This document shows, piece after piece, positions 34,277 through 46,850 of a DNA stretch of 64,000 bases. The DNA is from Sphagnum compactum (lineage: Eukaryota > Bryophyta > Sphagnopsida > Sphagnales): the NCBI GenBank assembly GCA_965153455.1, contig OZ234493.1, positions 13,506,213 through 13,570,212 on the forward strand, read 5' to 3'. The notes beneath the pieces are model-generated. The model saw only the letters and a program-made list of their open reading frames with translations, was not told the origin of the DNA and did not search any database. The position numbers and the translations under genes were made by a program. Position 1 is the stretch's first letter. Each line of letters opens with the position of its first letter.

Positions 34277-37200
34277 ATGGTGATGTCTGCTGCTTCTCCT
34301 TTGAGGTTAGTTATCCCATTCATAAGTTTTGGCAAAGTTTCTTTCACTGCATAATAGGTCTAACAGATCATACAGTCCTCTGAGATGCAGTGAGCTGCAA
34401 TTCTTACTTCATTTCATTGTGAGAATCACATGGAAGCAAATATGTTTCCTGAGTTTGATTGACATGAAATATTGGAGATGAGCAGCTACTATTAAGCTGG
34501 TGAAACCACAAGCCTTGCTGTAGTGTCAGCTGGCACATGGTTCAGCTTCTTGACTCACTCTAGGATAAGAAGATCTCTCAGAGAAGGTCAATTTGGGGTT
34601 GCAGAATATTGGAAGCCTCTCCAGACACATGATTGTTGGGTTTGTGATTTCGGGTCATCGATGTGAGCTGATTTCTTTGAAGAAAGATTTGAATGATAAA
34701 GTCTGGAAAATTTTCAGAGAGTGAGTCATTTGATCTTCAAATGATCTGAAAGGGTCATCATCTTTGGTAGGCGGCTAGTGGGCAAAGTGGCAGTGATAAC
34801 TGGAGCAGCCACAGGCATAGGGCATGCGACAGCACGCCTATTTGTGGCACATGGAGCCAAAGTGGTGATTGCTGATGTGAAGGACGATGCTGGGCAGACA
34901 CTGGTGAATGAGCTTGGAACAGATTGTTCCAAGTATATACACTGTGATGTCAGCAAAGAGAGCCATGTTGCTGCTGCAGTGAATCTTGCAGTGCATTCTT
35001 TTGGAAAGCTTGACATCATGTACAACAATGCAGGCATCGTAGGTGAGCTGATTCTAAATCTATGATGTTTGAACATATCTGCGAGCAAAACATTTTTTTG
35101 CTAATCAGTTGATCACACTTGCCTAATTTTTCACAGAATCAATTTGAGGATGATGAAGGCCTTGTTGATGTGATGGACTCAAGAACTTCAAGAGTCCTTC
35201 AATTGTTTGACCTACATGCAAGGCACTAAGAGAAATTTCCCAGTAGATTTGGAGGGCACCTGCTATCCATGAATATCCCTCTAGGAAAAGTGGAGGGATC
35301 TTACACTTACTCCTTAGGAGTGGGAGGGATGTTACATCTCATCCTAGGCCCCTTATTTTGCAAATGCCCCTATGCAGATAGGTATGATATGTCCTGCAAG
35401 GTTTTGGACTCAAGCAGTACATGCTAGGTAGGGCTTGTGGACGGGGCAATTACAAGAATAAGGTGCCTGCGGCAGCAGTCAAGGGCAGCACCAAATTCTG
35501 GTTACACCCTGTTCGAGGGTCTCACCATGCATAAGGACCTGTCAAGCAAACAAAGAAAACACAGTGGGCCCTTATGAAATGTGTAAGAGCCCACCCAGAA
35601 ACAGAAGATTACCTCCCATGTCAGGAGGAACCTTAAGGATTTAAGGCATCCTCCCAATACACTGGGAAATCTTTGACAGGTCATTACGAGCCAAGCAACA
35701 GTTGATTAGGATTGACTGCTGTCTTGGTAGCGTTAGAGGTTCAATTTTGAGTCTGACTGCAGGATACTGCATTTCCAAGTCCACAGGGAAGAATTGGTCA
35801 ACAAATTTCTCCCATCCTAGTATAACTTTGTATAACTTCTGCATCTCAATTTTTCCTTGGACGTGTCTACAACTCTGAGCTACCAAGTTGTACAGCTGAA
35901 TGGTTGTTTGGGAGTTGTGAATTGAATCCACTTAGTGCTTACTACTGCATCAAAGTACAGCAATCATGGATTTCAAACCAGGTGGGAGTGTTGTCTCATA
36001 TGCAGGCTCACTGTCCCCATTTGAAGCACTACCTGTTGATGAGTTTCAGAAGGTGCTAGATGTGAATTTACTGGGAACGGTAATCGGCATCAAACATGCA
36101 GCAAAAGCAATGATCCCAGCAAAGCAAGGGGTTATTATAAGCACAGCAAGCATTGGTGGATGTATTGCTGGACTAGCACCACTTGCATACAGTATCAGCA
36201 AATCAGGTGTGATTGCAACAACCTATAGTGCCTCTGCGCAACTCACAAAGCATGGCATCCGTGTGAACTGCATATCACCAGGACTCGTGGCCACACCCTT
36301 GGCACTCTCCCACCTTAGGTTTGTAGCAGCTTTGCCCTACTCTGTAAAACCTCGCAATCATAAGAGTGGGGAATAATATACTAGATAACAGGTCTAAGGG
36401 GAGGATTCCAGGTCCTAGAAAGTCCCTGTGTGGGTCTGTTATGGCTAGCTCAAGGATGCACTAAGGTCTGGAATAATGGGCTCACCCATGGACTTGCTAG
36501 GAAACCAAGAATCCACCTTGGGTGGCCCCTTATCTTGCTTTTAAGGCAGGGAACTCTTGGGGAACTGGTGGGGGTACTCCTGCCAATCCTGCAGAATCTA
36601 CAGCAGGGGCTGATTTGGCGGCCTCCAAATCACTGCACAGGGGAGCCTGAATAGGCCTTCCTTGCCATCAAGAATTACACTTAACACACCCAAATAGCAT
36701 CGAGTGGGTTTATTTTCCAGCCCAAAGCAGGTTTACACTATTTGATTGTAATACTTCATTACACTGGGGCATGCTCTTAGGCACCATCATGGCTGAGTCC
36801 TATGATAGAAACTTATTGTATTGGCTCCCATACCTTATGAAAGTCCACCTTGTGTCCATGACTCTTAAGGTGATGGGCAGGGATGTTGATAGCTGGTAAC
36901 ATAGTCTGCAACATAGTCTAGTCAGTCAATTCAATGCTCAAACTTCGCACACATTATAGATTTTCGAAGTGAGAAGGCTGTAACTGAAAATAAACAACGG
37001 TATAAACCCAAGAAGTTAAACATGAACTTTTTGAATAGTTTCGTGGATAGTTAGCATCTTCTGGAACTTAACACTCTCCAATAATGCATGTCCTAAGGCG
37101 TACTATTTGATCAGTTCCGGTGCTTTTCCCAACTCACCAGTGCTTTGGCTTTTCTGCAGAGATCTCGACCCAGACTTGAGTGAAGAACAATTTGAGAAGA

Positions 37201-37382
37201 TAGTCGAGCTAGAAAACTTTTCTAATATTGCAGGTGCAAGATCGACTCCTGAAGGGATTGCAAAGGCTGCCCTTTTCTTGGCCAGTGATGACTCACCATA
37301 TATCTCAGGCCACAACTTGGTCGTCGACGGTGGATATCTCACAAACAGAAGCTTCTCATCCTCCTCCAATCTCTCTTTTTAG
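34277..37382 (+). CDS. Short-chain dehydrogenase/reductase (SDR110C-like), 4 exons
   Basis: Exons 34277-34305, 34771-35042, 36006-36318 and 37160-37382 join with GT/AG borders and exactly matching phases (2, 1, 2) to give 278 residues, a normal length for classical SDRs. The NAD(P) loop is TGAATGIG (residues 20-27). Asp45 after the second strand (VVIADV) suggests NAD preference. NNAG is at 95-98, and the catalytic set is Asn121, Ser149, Tyr162 and Lys166 (YSISK). The end, SGHNLVVDGGY, is typical. The closest plant groups are the SDR110C enzymes (xanthoxin dehydrogenase ABA2, secoisolariciresinol dehydrogenase, momilactone A synthase). The substrate cannot be told. The start is the ATG at 34277 (MVMSAASPLR), the only one found that splices in phase to RLVGKVAVITG; exon 2 has no ATG before that block. 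Introns 2 and 3 (about 0.96 and 0.84 kb) carry GC-richer, repeat-like inserts. Confidence 0.9.
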
Positions 37383-38859
37383 TCCTGGTTCAGTCAGTTT
37401 GTTTTCTGTTTGGTTTGCCTGTGATCAATTCAATGGGGTTTTCCTTGGTGATCTTTTCAAATTCTCAACAAAACAATGAGATCACTTTCTGCATCCTTCA
37501 AGAACTTTCAGTAGCATGAATTTTTGAAATTTTCACTTCAATATATTTTAAAGATGTGATTTTTCAATATCATTGACATTAATTCCAAAAACATTTTCAT
37601 ATTGATAAGTAATATTTCTAAATTTCATATGTCAAGACTTAGTTTATGGTTACTTTAGTTTGGGTGGTCCGAAGAAAAAAAGATTAAAAGTTTTTGGGCC
37701 CCTAATTTTTCCACAATAGTTTTCAATAGTGTATAAATTGTGTTAAACCCAATAAAGTATTGATGATGGCATCCAAGGCTATGGCAAAGTTAGGGTTTGA
37801 CAATCCTTTGAAATAGGACTTGGCTTTTTGCAATGGTTTTCAACCTTTTTTCTTTTGATTTGCCTAGTTTTGTGTGGTTGGCTTTGTAGGTTTAAAATTG
37901 TCATGTTGAAATACTTCAAACCAATCACAGACTTGCTACAATTAACACTCCATGAATTTGCCAATCCACACAATAATTTGGCGAACAAAAATATAAGCAT
38001 TTTGTACATGAATAGATGATGCATACTCATCTCTTCCATGAACCTATGATGCAAATGTTGATATGTAGAAGCGACCCCAATATAAAAACTTGTCCAGGGC
38101 ACATGACCTAATACCAAAAGGCCCACCTAATGCGTTCTTTAGGCTTCCAATCCATAATAAATCCAATTCATTACAAAGTTGACATCCATTAATCTTCATC
38201 TTTGTATGAACAGTAATCTCAGCCCTGATGTTTGAAGAGCGATTACTAAGCATATCATATGTTATCGATTTCCAACGTTCCATTAAATCCTGCAACTGGC
38301 ACAATCTGGTATGCATCATGCGCATAGTAATTGGCCCAGGTTTAAAATTTAGGGTTAGTGAGGCCTATTTACAATTGAGCTCCTAAAAAACCTCTTTCTT
38401 CATGGGCACAAAATGTTCCATGTCTCTTAAGTCATCATGTTTCATCAAACCTCATAGTTCACATCATCCATTTTTTTTTTCACACACTAGCACAACCCCA
38501 TTCTCCACCCCCTTTCCTATGTAAACCACACACCACCCATTAATTTCCCATACCATTTTGATAAACCATACACCACACACTAGCTTTGATGCACCCCCAA
38601 ATTTCTGGATAGATTCAATTGCGAGTCCAAAGGTGAAAACAATGGAAGGACAAGGAGTTGGGCACGCTTCCTGGCTCGTAGCATTTCGGGGGTAGAAGGG
38701 TGTGTTGGAGCTCCGGGATGGGGATTAGAACGAATGATAAACAAATCAATTATTCACATGGATCTGCACAAACGAAACAACAAGTTGATTAGTGCATAGC
38801 TGGAACACTTTTGGTGCACGGACAAACCACGGGTAAACACAAACTCACAAAACTCACCA
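37383..38859. other. 3' flank of the SDR gene and unassigned DNA
   Basis: 37383-37600 should contain the SDR 3' UTR. A minus-strand trail at 38325-37780 (CQLQDLMERWKSITYDMLSN and CNELDLLWIGSLKNALGGPF) looks faintly protein-like with stops, without a known family. 38400-38860 leads into the repeat copy that follows. Confidence 0.35.
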
Positions 38860-39540
38860 CGGCCCAAACTTGGGGGAAGCCACCACCTTCCCCCTTATAG
38901 TATTCTCTGTGCCTGGCCATGAGGCCAGCACCCAAATGTCATTTTGTCTTAGGACTCCCAAGTTGGAGTCCCCAAATTCCCTAAATTGGGACTTCCGCAA
39001 CTTTGGAGGCCCATAACTTGGTGTGCAGACCTTCAATTGAGGTGAGGTCTGAATCAAAGTTATAGCCCTTGTCAAGAGCTTTTCAACGATATGTGGCACG
39101 CCACCTGCACACAAGGAAATCAGGGCGATTCCTATCTTTTAGTGCTCGGGAATCAAATTGACAATTTGACTCTTGGCCTTTCTTTTGGCCATAACTTATG
39201 ATTTAAATGCCCAAATGGGTCATGCAAACCCATTTTAGAGATCTACGTTCTAAGAGCTTTCCAATGGTATAAGGAACATTTCAATCCAATGAATTTTGAC
39301 CCTTCAATCACCCTCTGAAAATTTGGGAGTCCATTGAACTCGCAAAGTGAGAGCTCACTTGGGAGTGTGGGGGTTCATTCCCTCACACTTTCCTACACTC
39401 CTAGGAGCATGAAATGTGACCCCCGGGCTTCACTCTTGGCCCGCACCTTTGCAAGTCTTTGCCTTGGTCGCAAGCCCAAGGCTAGGGTTGTGAACAAACT
39501 CCCCTTATTGACCTTCAACCTTTCGTGTGAATGTGGAACC
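38860..39540 (+). repeat. LTR-like dispersed repeat, copy A (older)
   Basis: 39170-39520 is homologous to the reverse complement of 63600-64000. Shared phrases are TTTTGGCCATAACT, AAGAGCTTTCCA, TCACTTGGGAGTGTG, CCTCACACT, GGCCCGCAC, TTGCCTTGGTCGC and AAGGCTAGGGTTG. 38900-39110 holds a second, related module (GGCCCATAACTTGG..., AAGAGCTTTTCAACG). Where copy B has CTCCCGGGAG, this copy often reads TCCTAGGAG, as expected of CpG decay in an older insertion. It may be a retrotransposon LTR. Confidence 0.7.
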
Positions 39541-39854
39541 CCCATCCAACATTTTTTTAATCCCGAGCTAAATAATTCACAGTAAGACCTTTTCCCCCTT
39601 CCATTCTATTAGCCCACATAATTCCTCATGATTTAATCGCCCAACCTACCCCCATCCTCCCAACACATTTACAACCTCCACCTAAAACCTGTTACCCCAC
39701 CTATGGGCATCAATTTACCCTTTGAAGGTTAACTTTCACTAGCATTTTTGTTAGGCATCCAATTCATCTAAGCCAAACCGTACATGACCATTCTGGCCCA
39801 ATACCTTCCCGTACTCTTAACCCGCTTGCATCAACCTGGGCTTGGGTTTCGACA

Positions 39855-41410
39855 TTGAATGTCCTCAAGTTTTTCCATTTTGGCTTTCGTCGTTCTCAAT
39901 TATTCAACCACATCCCTACCACTTTACAATGTGATATACAAGTGGCATTTCGTTTTCCACTAAATAAATTAGCACAAAACCCTTATGATGTGGCAGCTTG
40001 GCATTTGTCTTTCATGTTACCACAATGGTGTCTTATTTTGCCCCCTCAAGGGGGGCCACTAAACATAGGGAAATGTCGATCTGACCCAAACAATTTTTAA
40101 CAAGTGATTAGGAAAACTTGTAGAAGGAATTTTTTTACAAACCCAATCTTTGGCAGCAAGTTGGAACTCAATGCCTCTTACCCAACATGATCTTCCAAAT
40201 CAAAAATGCCTTCTCTGCAGTGTAATCCTTGGATGTGTAGGAGAATAATCTTGAACATCACATGTTCTAACACCATTCCTCTTACACCCACGTCCTTAGC
40301 TCTCATCATTCTACATCATGAATCAAATGGTTTATTCCCAATTTTTTTGGAAAACTACAAACTAGACCAAAACCTTGAATTTTCATTTGACTCCTTCAAG
40401 TTAACATTCCAATGCATGCTAAATTTATCTACAAGTGATTTTTTTGGGACGGTTTTCGAACACCTCCAAAATTGTTTACACCCATAAAACTTTCCAAATG
40501 GATTCCCACAATTGTTTCAACTTTGCTCTCATATTGCTCAAGGTCACATTCCATGTTAAATTACACATATCCTTGGGGTGACCCACCTTTTAACCATGAC
40601 CAAACCCTTAGGTGGAGTTTGTCCCATTGATTTAAAAGAAACATTGCATCAACTCACAAGGCGCACTTTATGCCTTCAATTTTGCAATACATTTGCAACA
40701 CATTTATCCTCACACCAATTTGGAGTAACAACCAAGGGTGGATGTGAAACCGTAATCCATGGCATCAAGTGCACCTTGAACCTTCACCCCAACTAGGTTG
40801 TTTTCTAACTAAACATGGCAAATGCCTTTAATTCAATGTCAAAAGGGGTCATATTTCCAAAACTTCATGTAAAAGGTGGGGACATCATACAACTTATCCC
40901 TTTGTTCATGCATTTTACACATTAAAATCTCCCTTGTTTTATAGTCACAATAACCATGATGGCGATGTCATAATCATCCCATTTGCCATGAGAACTCATC
41001 AAGGTGATATTTTGAGAGGGGCATTATTTACCTTAACTCACTTTAGGGCACTACATTTTATAGTTAACCATTTCCCCTTTTATTTATTTCGATCCATTGC
41101 AAATGACATTCACATCATTGCCCCCCCCCCCCCCCCCTGCCTCCATTGTATTGTCTAGATATGAAAACTTTTAAATTAAACTTTGTGTAATAGGTCTTTC
41201 TATTTGACTTCATAAATATATAGCATGGTCCCCTTTTGGCCTACTATTTGATTTCAACACCCCATCCCAATTTAACCATGAGAAGGAATTAAAGTTTTGG
41301 GGGTTCCATTAAACACTTCATCATTCATATCATCTTTCATCAAGAATACCATGTTAAAAGATGTTCAACATGTTGACCTTCTCCCTAAATGGGTAATGTT
41401 CAAGTAACCT
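39855..41410 (+). pseudogene. LINE-type reverse transcriptase copy 1 (N-terminal part and RT core)
   Basis: Frames joined across shifts read SQLFNHIPTTLQCDIQVAF, YDVAAWHLSFMLPQWCLILP, HILGVTHLLTMTKPLGGVCP and HQFGVTTKGGCETVIHGIK. The RT A motif is worn (NMANAFNSM, where I expect DVANAFNS; near 40812), the B motif is HQGDILRGALF (near 40998) and the C motif is SIANDIHII where SIADDTHII is expected (near 41096). It ends with IKVLGVPLNTSSFISSFIK. The parent family is a repeated RT protein of fern, conifer and moss genomes that I know by wording. Both catalytic-motif losses and many stops make it dead. Confidence 0.7.
41121..41137 (+). repeat. Poly-C tract, 17 C
   Basis: A run of 17 C just after the worn RT C motif of LINE copy 1; it codes the proline run in that frame. 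Confidence 0.95.
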
Positions 41411-43448
41411 TTGGAATTATAACTCATTATTTCACGCATAGGAAATCACTCACATATTTGTGTTATTAACTCTTCCACAAACATATCCATTTAATCTAAA
41501 AGTTTGAAGTTGCATCTTCACCTAAAAGAACAACTACTAATCTTTTAATCAAAGGATGCAAGATGGTTCAAAAGTCAAATAGGATTATATTCATGTATAA
41601 CTATGTGATTAAAGAGATGGAATGCTGATGCTAGACATGATTGTTAAATCTCATTAGAATTTGAAACAACAGACAACGATTTTAGAATTGCAAGTTTCAA
41701 TTAATTGATTGTGACAATTAGAAAGGGTAGTCCACAAGGAGGGGTTCACAAAATTCAAATGAGCTTGTAAATGAATTGACATAGAATGGAATAAGTCAAA
41801 GGCATCATACCCATTTCCATCAAACTAGCACACAAGATAATAAATATCCCCAAAATTCATTCACTAACGAGGCTAATGGATAAAATGTAGGAAGGTCTAA
41901 GTTGCACAATTTGTGTGTGTATGCCAATAGGGGGAAATACCACTTAAGGCACACACATGCACACAAGTTTAGATAATTTTATTTTTTTTCAGTTTACAAT
42001 TTTTCAAAATAGACAAATTTTTTTGGATCAAACAAGAACATAATTTTTTTGCATATATCCATCAAAATGACAAAGTATTCATGCCAAAGACATACATGGA
42101 TACCTACATCCTTTTAGAGATAAAAATAACTTTGTTGAGTGAGAGAGAGAGACAAAGAAAGAGAGCACGATAAGCTAGCAATTCCAACATGCAATGGAAC
42201 CCTTTACCATATGGCCAAAGAATGAAACGTGAAAATGTTTTGGAACCCATCATTAATTACCACTAGTATTTGGAAACTGGACTGAATATTGGATTTGGTA
42301 CCACTTGCACAAACTCCCCATTCAAGCATTCCTTTGAAAACAAAAATGGACACAAGAAGCTAAGGTTTGTCAATATCTCATTTCTCACACCTCTACTTTT
42401 TTTTTTACCTCAAGGATGATCAAATGTTCTAAAACAAAATTGCCAAAACACCAGTTTTTCATTCAACTTCATTTTCTTTAACAAGTACATAGTTGCAAAT
42501 ATTGATCTATCCAACAAAAATCAAATGATCAGCCTAGAAAAAAAAAGGGAATTATAACCTGGACAAATTCCATTTCTGCAACAAATTCACAAGAATTGAT
42601 TTAGAGATTGTGAGGTTGGAAGTTTAGTTTGTTTCATTAGCCACTGGTTCGAAGTAACTGGTAAGAATGTAATGCAGATTGCTTGTTGATTTCCTTGTGT
42701 GTTTTGAATTTATGGCACCAATATTTGTCATTGCATGCCATAATTTTTTGTGTGCCATGAGGTTTTTGAAGTCATGAATTCACATGCATTTGTATGTGTA
42801 CTAAACAATCTATTGTTAATTTGTAATCGTGACTACAATGTTAATAATTGTTTTGAGAAAGGTGACACAACTCCTTGACTTTTTAACTACTTACCACATT
42901 AGTTTAGGTTAACATACTTATTACATTTACCTATGTATGTAGGCTACTTAGTAAAAACCTATTTTGTTATATAGGCTATGTCAGGTACTTAAATGAACAT
43001 AAGAATTTTATTACATCCAGTATGTTTAAATATACCTACAATAGGTTACCCTACTAATAGGTTAACCTAAGTAGGCTTACCTAGGTTCCTAGCTTCAAGT
43101 TTTTTGTCAAATCAACCTAGGTAGTCTCATTATAAAATATTTTATCAAGTTTGTACCACTTCAAGTTTGTGCAATTAGATGCAACTATGATGCGACTAAA
43201 TGCAACATAATTATCCTAGGTTTTTTTTAGCCTAAGAATGCCTAAATTAACCTAGGCTAGGTTAGTAAGTAGTATATGTTGATAAACTAGTTCATCTTAA
43301 ATCAACCTAGGGAGGTATAAATGTAGGCTAGGTTGGTAGGTGGTAGGTAAGTTGACCTAGGTCAACCTAGGGTTCCCAAGGTTAATTCAAGGCTAAAAAT
43401 TTTAAGTTTTATAACTTTGTGTTAAATATAATTAGTATAAAAAAATGT
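41411..43448. other. AT-rich DNA passing into a CCTAGG/AGGTTA-rich tract
   Basis: 41411-42880 has no gene or repeat I can name. From about 42890 the words CCTAGG, AACCTAGG, TAGGTTA and TTAGGCT recur every 10-30 bases on both strands up to about 43770, giving many small palindromes. Confidence 0.5.
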
Positions 43449-43770
43449 GGTAGTGCAATGGATGAGGACTTGAACCCCAAAATGAAAGTGAGGGGTTCAA
43501 GTCCTCACTCTTACAACTTATATATGATACCCAGGCCACTTGGTTTAGGTTAAATAGCCTAGTTTAGGCTTCTTGGGTTAAAAATCTGATGTTTGTTTTT
43601 AATGTAGGCCACCTAGCTTAGGTTGCTTAACATAAGTAGTTAGCCTAGCTAGGTTAAGTTAGGTTGACTTTTGGGTAGGCGAATTAGGCTAAGTTGCCTA
43701 GCTTAGCTAGGATATGTTAAGTTGGCTTTTGGTTACACTAGCTACATGGGGTAAACTAGATTGACTTTTG
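42890..43770. repeat. CCTAGG/AGGTTA-rich low-complexity tract
   Basis: A degenerate array of short words (CCTAGGTTAACCTAAGTAGG-like), interrupted at 43449-43510 by a tRNA-like head. No fixed period could be read. Confidence 0.6.
43449..43510 (+). repeat. tRNA-like SINE head with A and B boxes
   Basis: A-box-like TAGTGCAATGG (43451-43461, fits TRGYNNANNNG) and B box GGTTCAAGTCC (43494-43504) lie 32 bases apart, as in a tRNA or tRNA-derived SINE. GAGGACTTGAACCCC (43464-43478) and GGGGTTCAAGTCCTC (43492-43506) form a perfect 15-bp inverted repeat, which is not a tRNA cloverleaf, so a working tRNA is unlikely. Confidence 0.5.
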
Positions 43771-44514
43771 GTCATGTGCAATGATTCAAACATGTTTATA
43801 GATTTTGACACATGTCATCCATCCATCAAGGCGTCTTTTGTAACACTTAACTGAATCAAATAATTAAATTGAGATGGCATGCACTTTATTCATCATACCA
43901 AGGTTAATGATGATATGAAATTTCATTATATAAAAATAATAATTAATCATAGTAGTTTAAATGACTGAGCTTTGCAATTGAACATCCCTTGAGACTAAAT
44001 GGGTGAAACGACATGGGTTTAACAACTCATCAATCACTAGTCACATATGTCCCTTCTAACTAGTATGTACTTGTAAAGGCTAGTTGCACAACCCAAATGT
44101 GTTGTTGTGAATGTAAAATTTATTTTTACAATTCAACGTTCCTAACAATCCCATGAAACACTAGTATGATAGAGGAGGGTGGGAAATGGCAAATTGCTTG
44201 TGTGAACAAGTCTTGAAAAAAAATTGGGTTGTTGTGGCTAATGCAAGTTTCCTTTCTCTCAATGCAAATGAAGTTACTACGGTTTATAATCAATCTTGAA
44301 ATTTTATTCACATGTATGTGATGTAGGCATGGAATCAAGTGCTTATCCTTTTGACACTTCAATGTGTAATAGAAGGTGAAACTGCAAATAATTTCACTCT
44401 TATGATTACTTAATCCCTCATGCAGCAACGAAAATTAACTCAAGAAGAGACAATTGATCTCCTATTTGTTTTAATGCAAAAGGTGCATCTTTTTTTCAAA
44501 GTTGTCGCACTATA
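43511..44514. other. No gene seen
   Basis: The rest of the CCTAGG-rich tract, then AT-rich sequence leading into the transposase remnant. 44420-44470 may be an earlier part of it. Confidence 0.4.
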
Positions 44515-45865
44515 GTGATAACCCAATTGAAGGAAAAATATTTTCTTTACATGATGGGGCAACATTACATGGCCCATAGAACAAACTTGGATGTCCAAGC
44601 TTTGTCGAATCTTCCAATGGTGGCTAAGTTGGAAGAGCTTTTACAATCCTTGTCTTCTTACTTTTCTAGCTCCCTTAAGTGAAATTTGGAGTTCACTAAG
44701 CTTGTTAAGATTGTGGAAACAGGAGGGCTCAAAATTCTACAAAATGTGAAAATTCAATGGATATCAATGTTGGAGCCCTTGAAATGTGTGTTAACAGAAT
44801 ATAAAACTCTAATTTTAAAGATGGCACATGACGGTGCTTCAATTGTTCAAGTGAGGTTGAATCTTGACCTCCTTTGTGATGTTCACACATTGTTGGATCT
44901 ATTTTATTTGCTACCATTCTTGAAGGTAGTCAATGCTTTGATCAAATTTGCCCAGGGGAAAGATGTGTTCAATATGTAATGTTGTGGTAGTCGTGAAGAT
45001 TTGTCAAGCTAATTTCTTGATGATGTACTCTAATCTTGCCACCTCCTACAAATGTGAACATTTTTAGTTATTTTGTGATGTGTTTGAAACAATTATTCCA
45101 CCATCACTCATGATTGGGTTATTGGTCTAAACAATGGTTCATAATTTCTTTCTTTTTGGATGGTTCATCATAGTTATTAAGCTCATATTTACAATGTAGT
45201 TACTGGTATTAACCAAACCATCTGCAAAGATAATTTGTTGGCATCCATTGGGCAAGTGAAAGCCCAATGTTCTGTTGCAACTCATATGCTTATGATAGAA
45301 TTGGATTGACATTTTGCAAATTATAAGTTGATGAATGTCTTTAGCATTGTATCCACAGTTCTAGATGGAGCCTGATGTTGATTATGCTTTCTTCTTTATT
45401 TTATGACCATAAAAAAAAATTATTGTGAAACAAAGAAGGTGAGACCTTCACTTTTGTAAGTTGCAAAACCTTTGAATGCCAACATTGTGGATTTGCAGGC
45501 AAGCATATTCAAGCTTATGATGAAATCATAGGCACTGAAGGCTATGGGTGAGCCTTTTGACAAGAATCAAATTATTAAGATGTGGATTATAATCAACATT
45601 AATACTTTGTTAACCAAATGGCTAAGTGAGTTCTTGAAGTTGGCGGAAATTGTTGTGGTGTCAATTTTTGGATCTATGGAAAATGAATGCATTTTTTCAA
45701 TGTTTACTTTCATGAAAAATAAACTACGCAATAGGTTGGGACCTAATTTAAACATAATTGTCTGAATGTTTGCACAAGAGTTTTATACATAAGAAAACCT
45801 CCCTTATCAGGATGCAATCGCAACATGGAAGGATCAAAAAGTGCGAATTAGTCTGCCATTTGAAG
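44515..45865 (+). pseudogene. hAT/ZNF862-like transposase gene, C-terminal half
   Basis: Reads VITQLKEKYFLYMMGQHYMA and HRTNLDVQALSNLPMVAKLE, a TGA, then FTKLVKIVETGGLKILQNVK, IQWISMLEPLKCVLTEYKTL and LLCDVHTLLDLFYLLPFLK. After a decayed middle it ends with the hAT dimerisation region: LAEIVVVSIFGSMENECIF, SMFTFMKNKLRNRLGPNLN, a TGA, MFAQEFYT and YQDAIATWKDQK. I recognise this order from ZNF862-like hAT proteins repeated in ferns and conifers. Stops and shifts throughout; no terminal inverted repeats were found. Confidence 0.75.
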
Positions 45866-46042
45866 GTTCAATATCTTTCTATCCAGTTGTTTATGTTTCC
45901 ATGATTTAAACAAGTTTGGTGAAGATACTTACTTGTTCATAAGTTTTACTAACATTTGGGTGTGGTGGGTGGGACTTTGACTTACAATGGGCAAAGTTTA
46001 ATTTCAAATTAGGGTTCAACTCCCTTTCAAATTCTAAATTTT

Positions 46043-46850
46043 GGGTGAAAACACACTAAATGTGAACCACTTTTGTTCAAAAAAGGTGATGTATAACAAA
46101 TATTTTAATATGTAGTAAGCTAAAATCTTGATGACATCTTTTGGTTATTTTAAACACAAGTAAAAAACTTTAAAATTTACACAACATTTTTGCACTCAAA
46201 GTTCATTTTGAATCAAAATTAATTTTCATCTAACAATTAAGTGGGGAGGATTGGATAAAAATCAATGTACATAGAATATATAACACATAGTTTTTCAATG
46301 GGCATAGGGCTTCATGTTTATGATTCATGAAACATTACTAAACAAAAGAAAATTGAAAAAATAATGTAATGCCCATTTATAAAATCTCCTCCTCTTTGAT
46401 ATGGTATTGGTTTTCCCCCTAAAAAAAGATAATATTATGCATTCATTACTAAACAAATGTAAAAAAAATATTTTTTGAATGGAATTTCATCCACAAACTT
46501 TAAAATTCTAAATTTTCCCAGATTTAATTGATGTTTATCAATAACGTACACCATAAAAAGTTTCACCCAAAAATTCCATCCACAACCCTAGTTTTGAAAT
46601 ATATATTCAAATTTTCAAACTTTGTGACGAATATTACTTTGTCACATATATATTCCATACATTCAAATTCTTCAATGTTTGTTGAAATTTTCAAAATAAT
46701 TGATTAGATGAAATTTAAAGCCAATCAAATATACTTAAAACAATCAAAATAATCCAATATGTGATGGCCATACATTACCAAAAAAATTAATTATAAAAAG
46801 ATTATACGTGTGACTACAATTTGGGGGGGGGGCTTAATGTGCTTTCACCC
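46043..46850. mobile_element. Non-autonomous DNA element with TIRs, copy 1
   Basis: Starts GGGTGAAAACACACTA and ends TAATGTGCTTTCACCC (46835-46850); the ends are inverted repeats of each other with two mismatches. The ~800-bp interior aligns along its length with 54149-54938 (shared AAAAAAGGTGATGT, AATCAAAATTAATTT, AACCCTAGTTTTGAA, AAATAATCCAA.ATGTG). There is no coding capacity. Target duplication unclear (TTTT on both sides). A G run (46823-46832) lies just inside the right end. Confidence 0.75.

Noticed and set aside
43449-43510. A functional tRNA gene
   Set aside because: The B box pairs in a 15-bp hairpin with sequence after the A box; no acceptor stem or anticodon arm forms.
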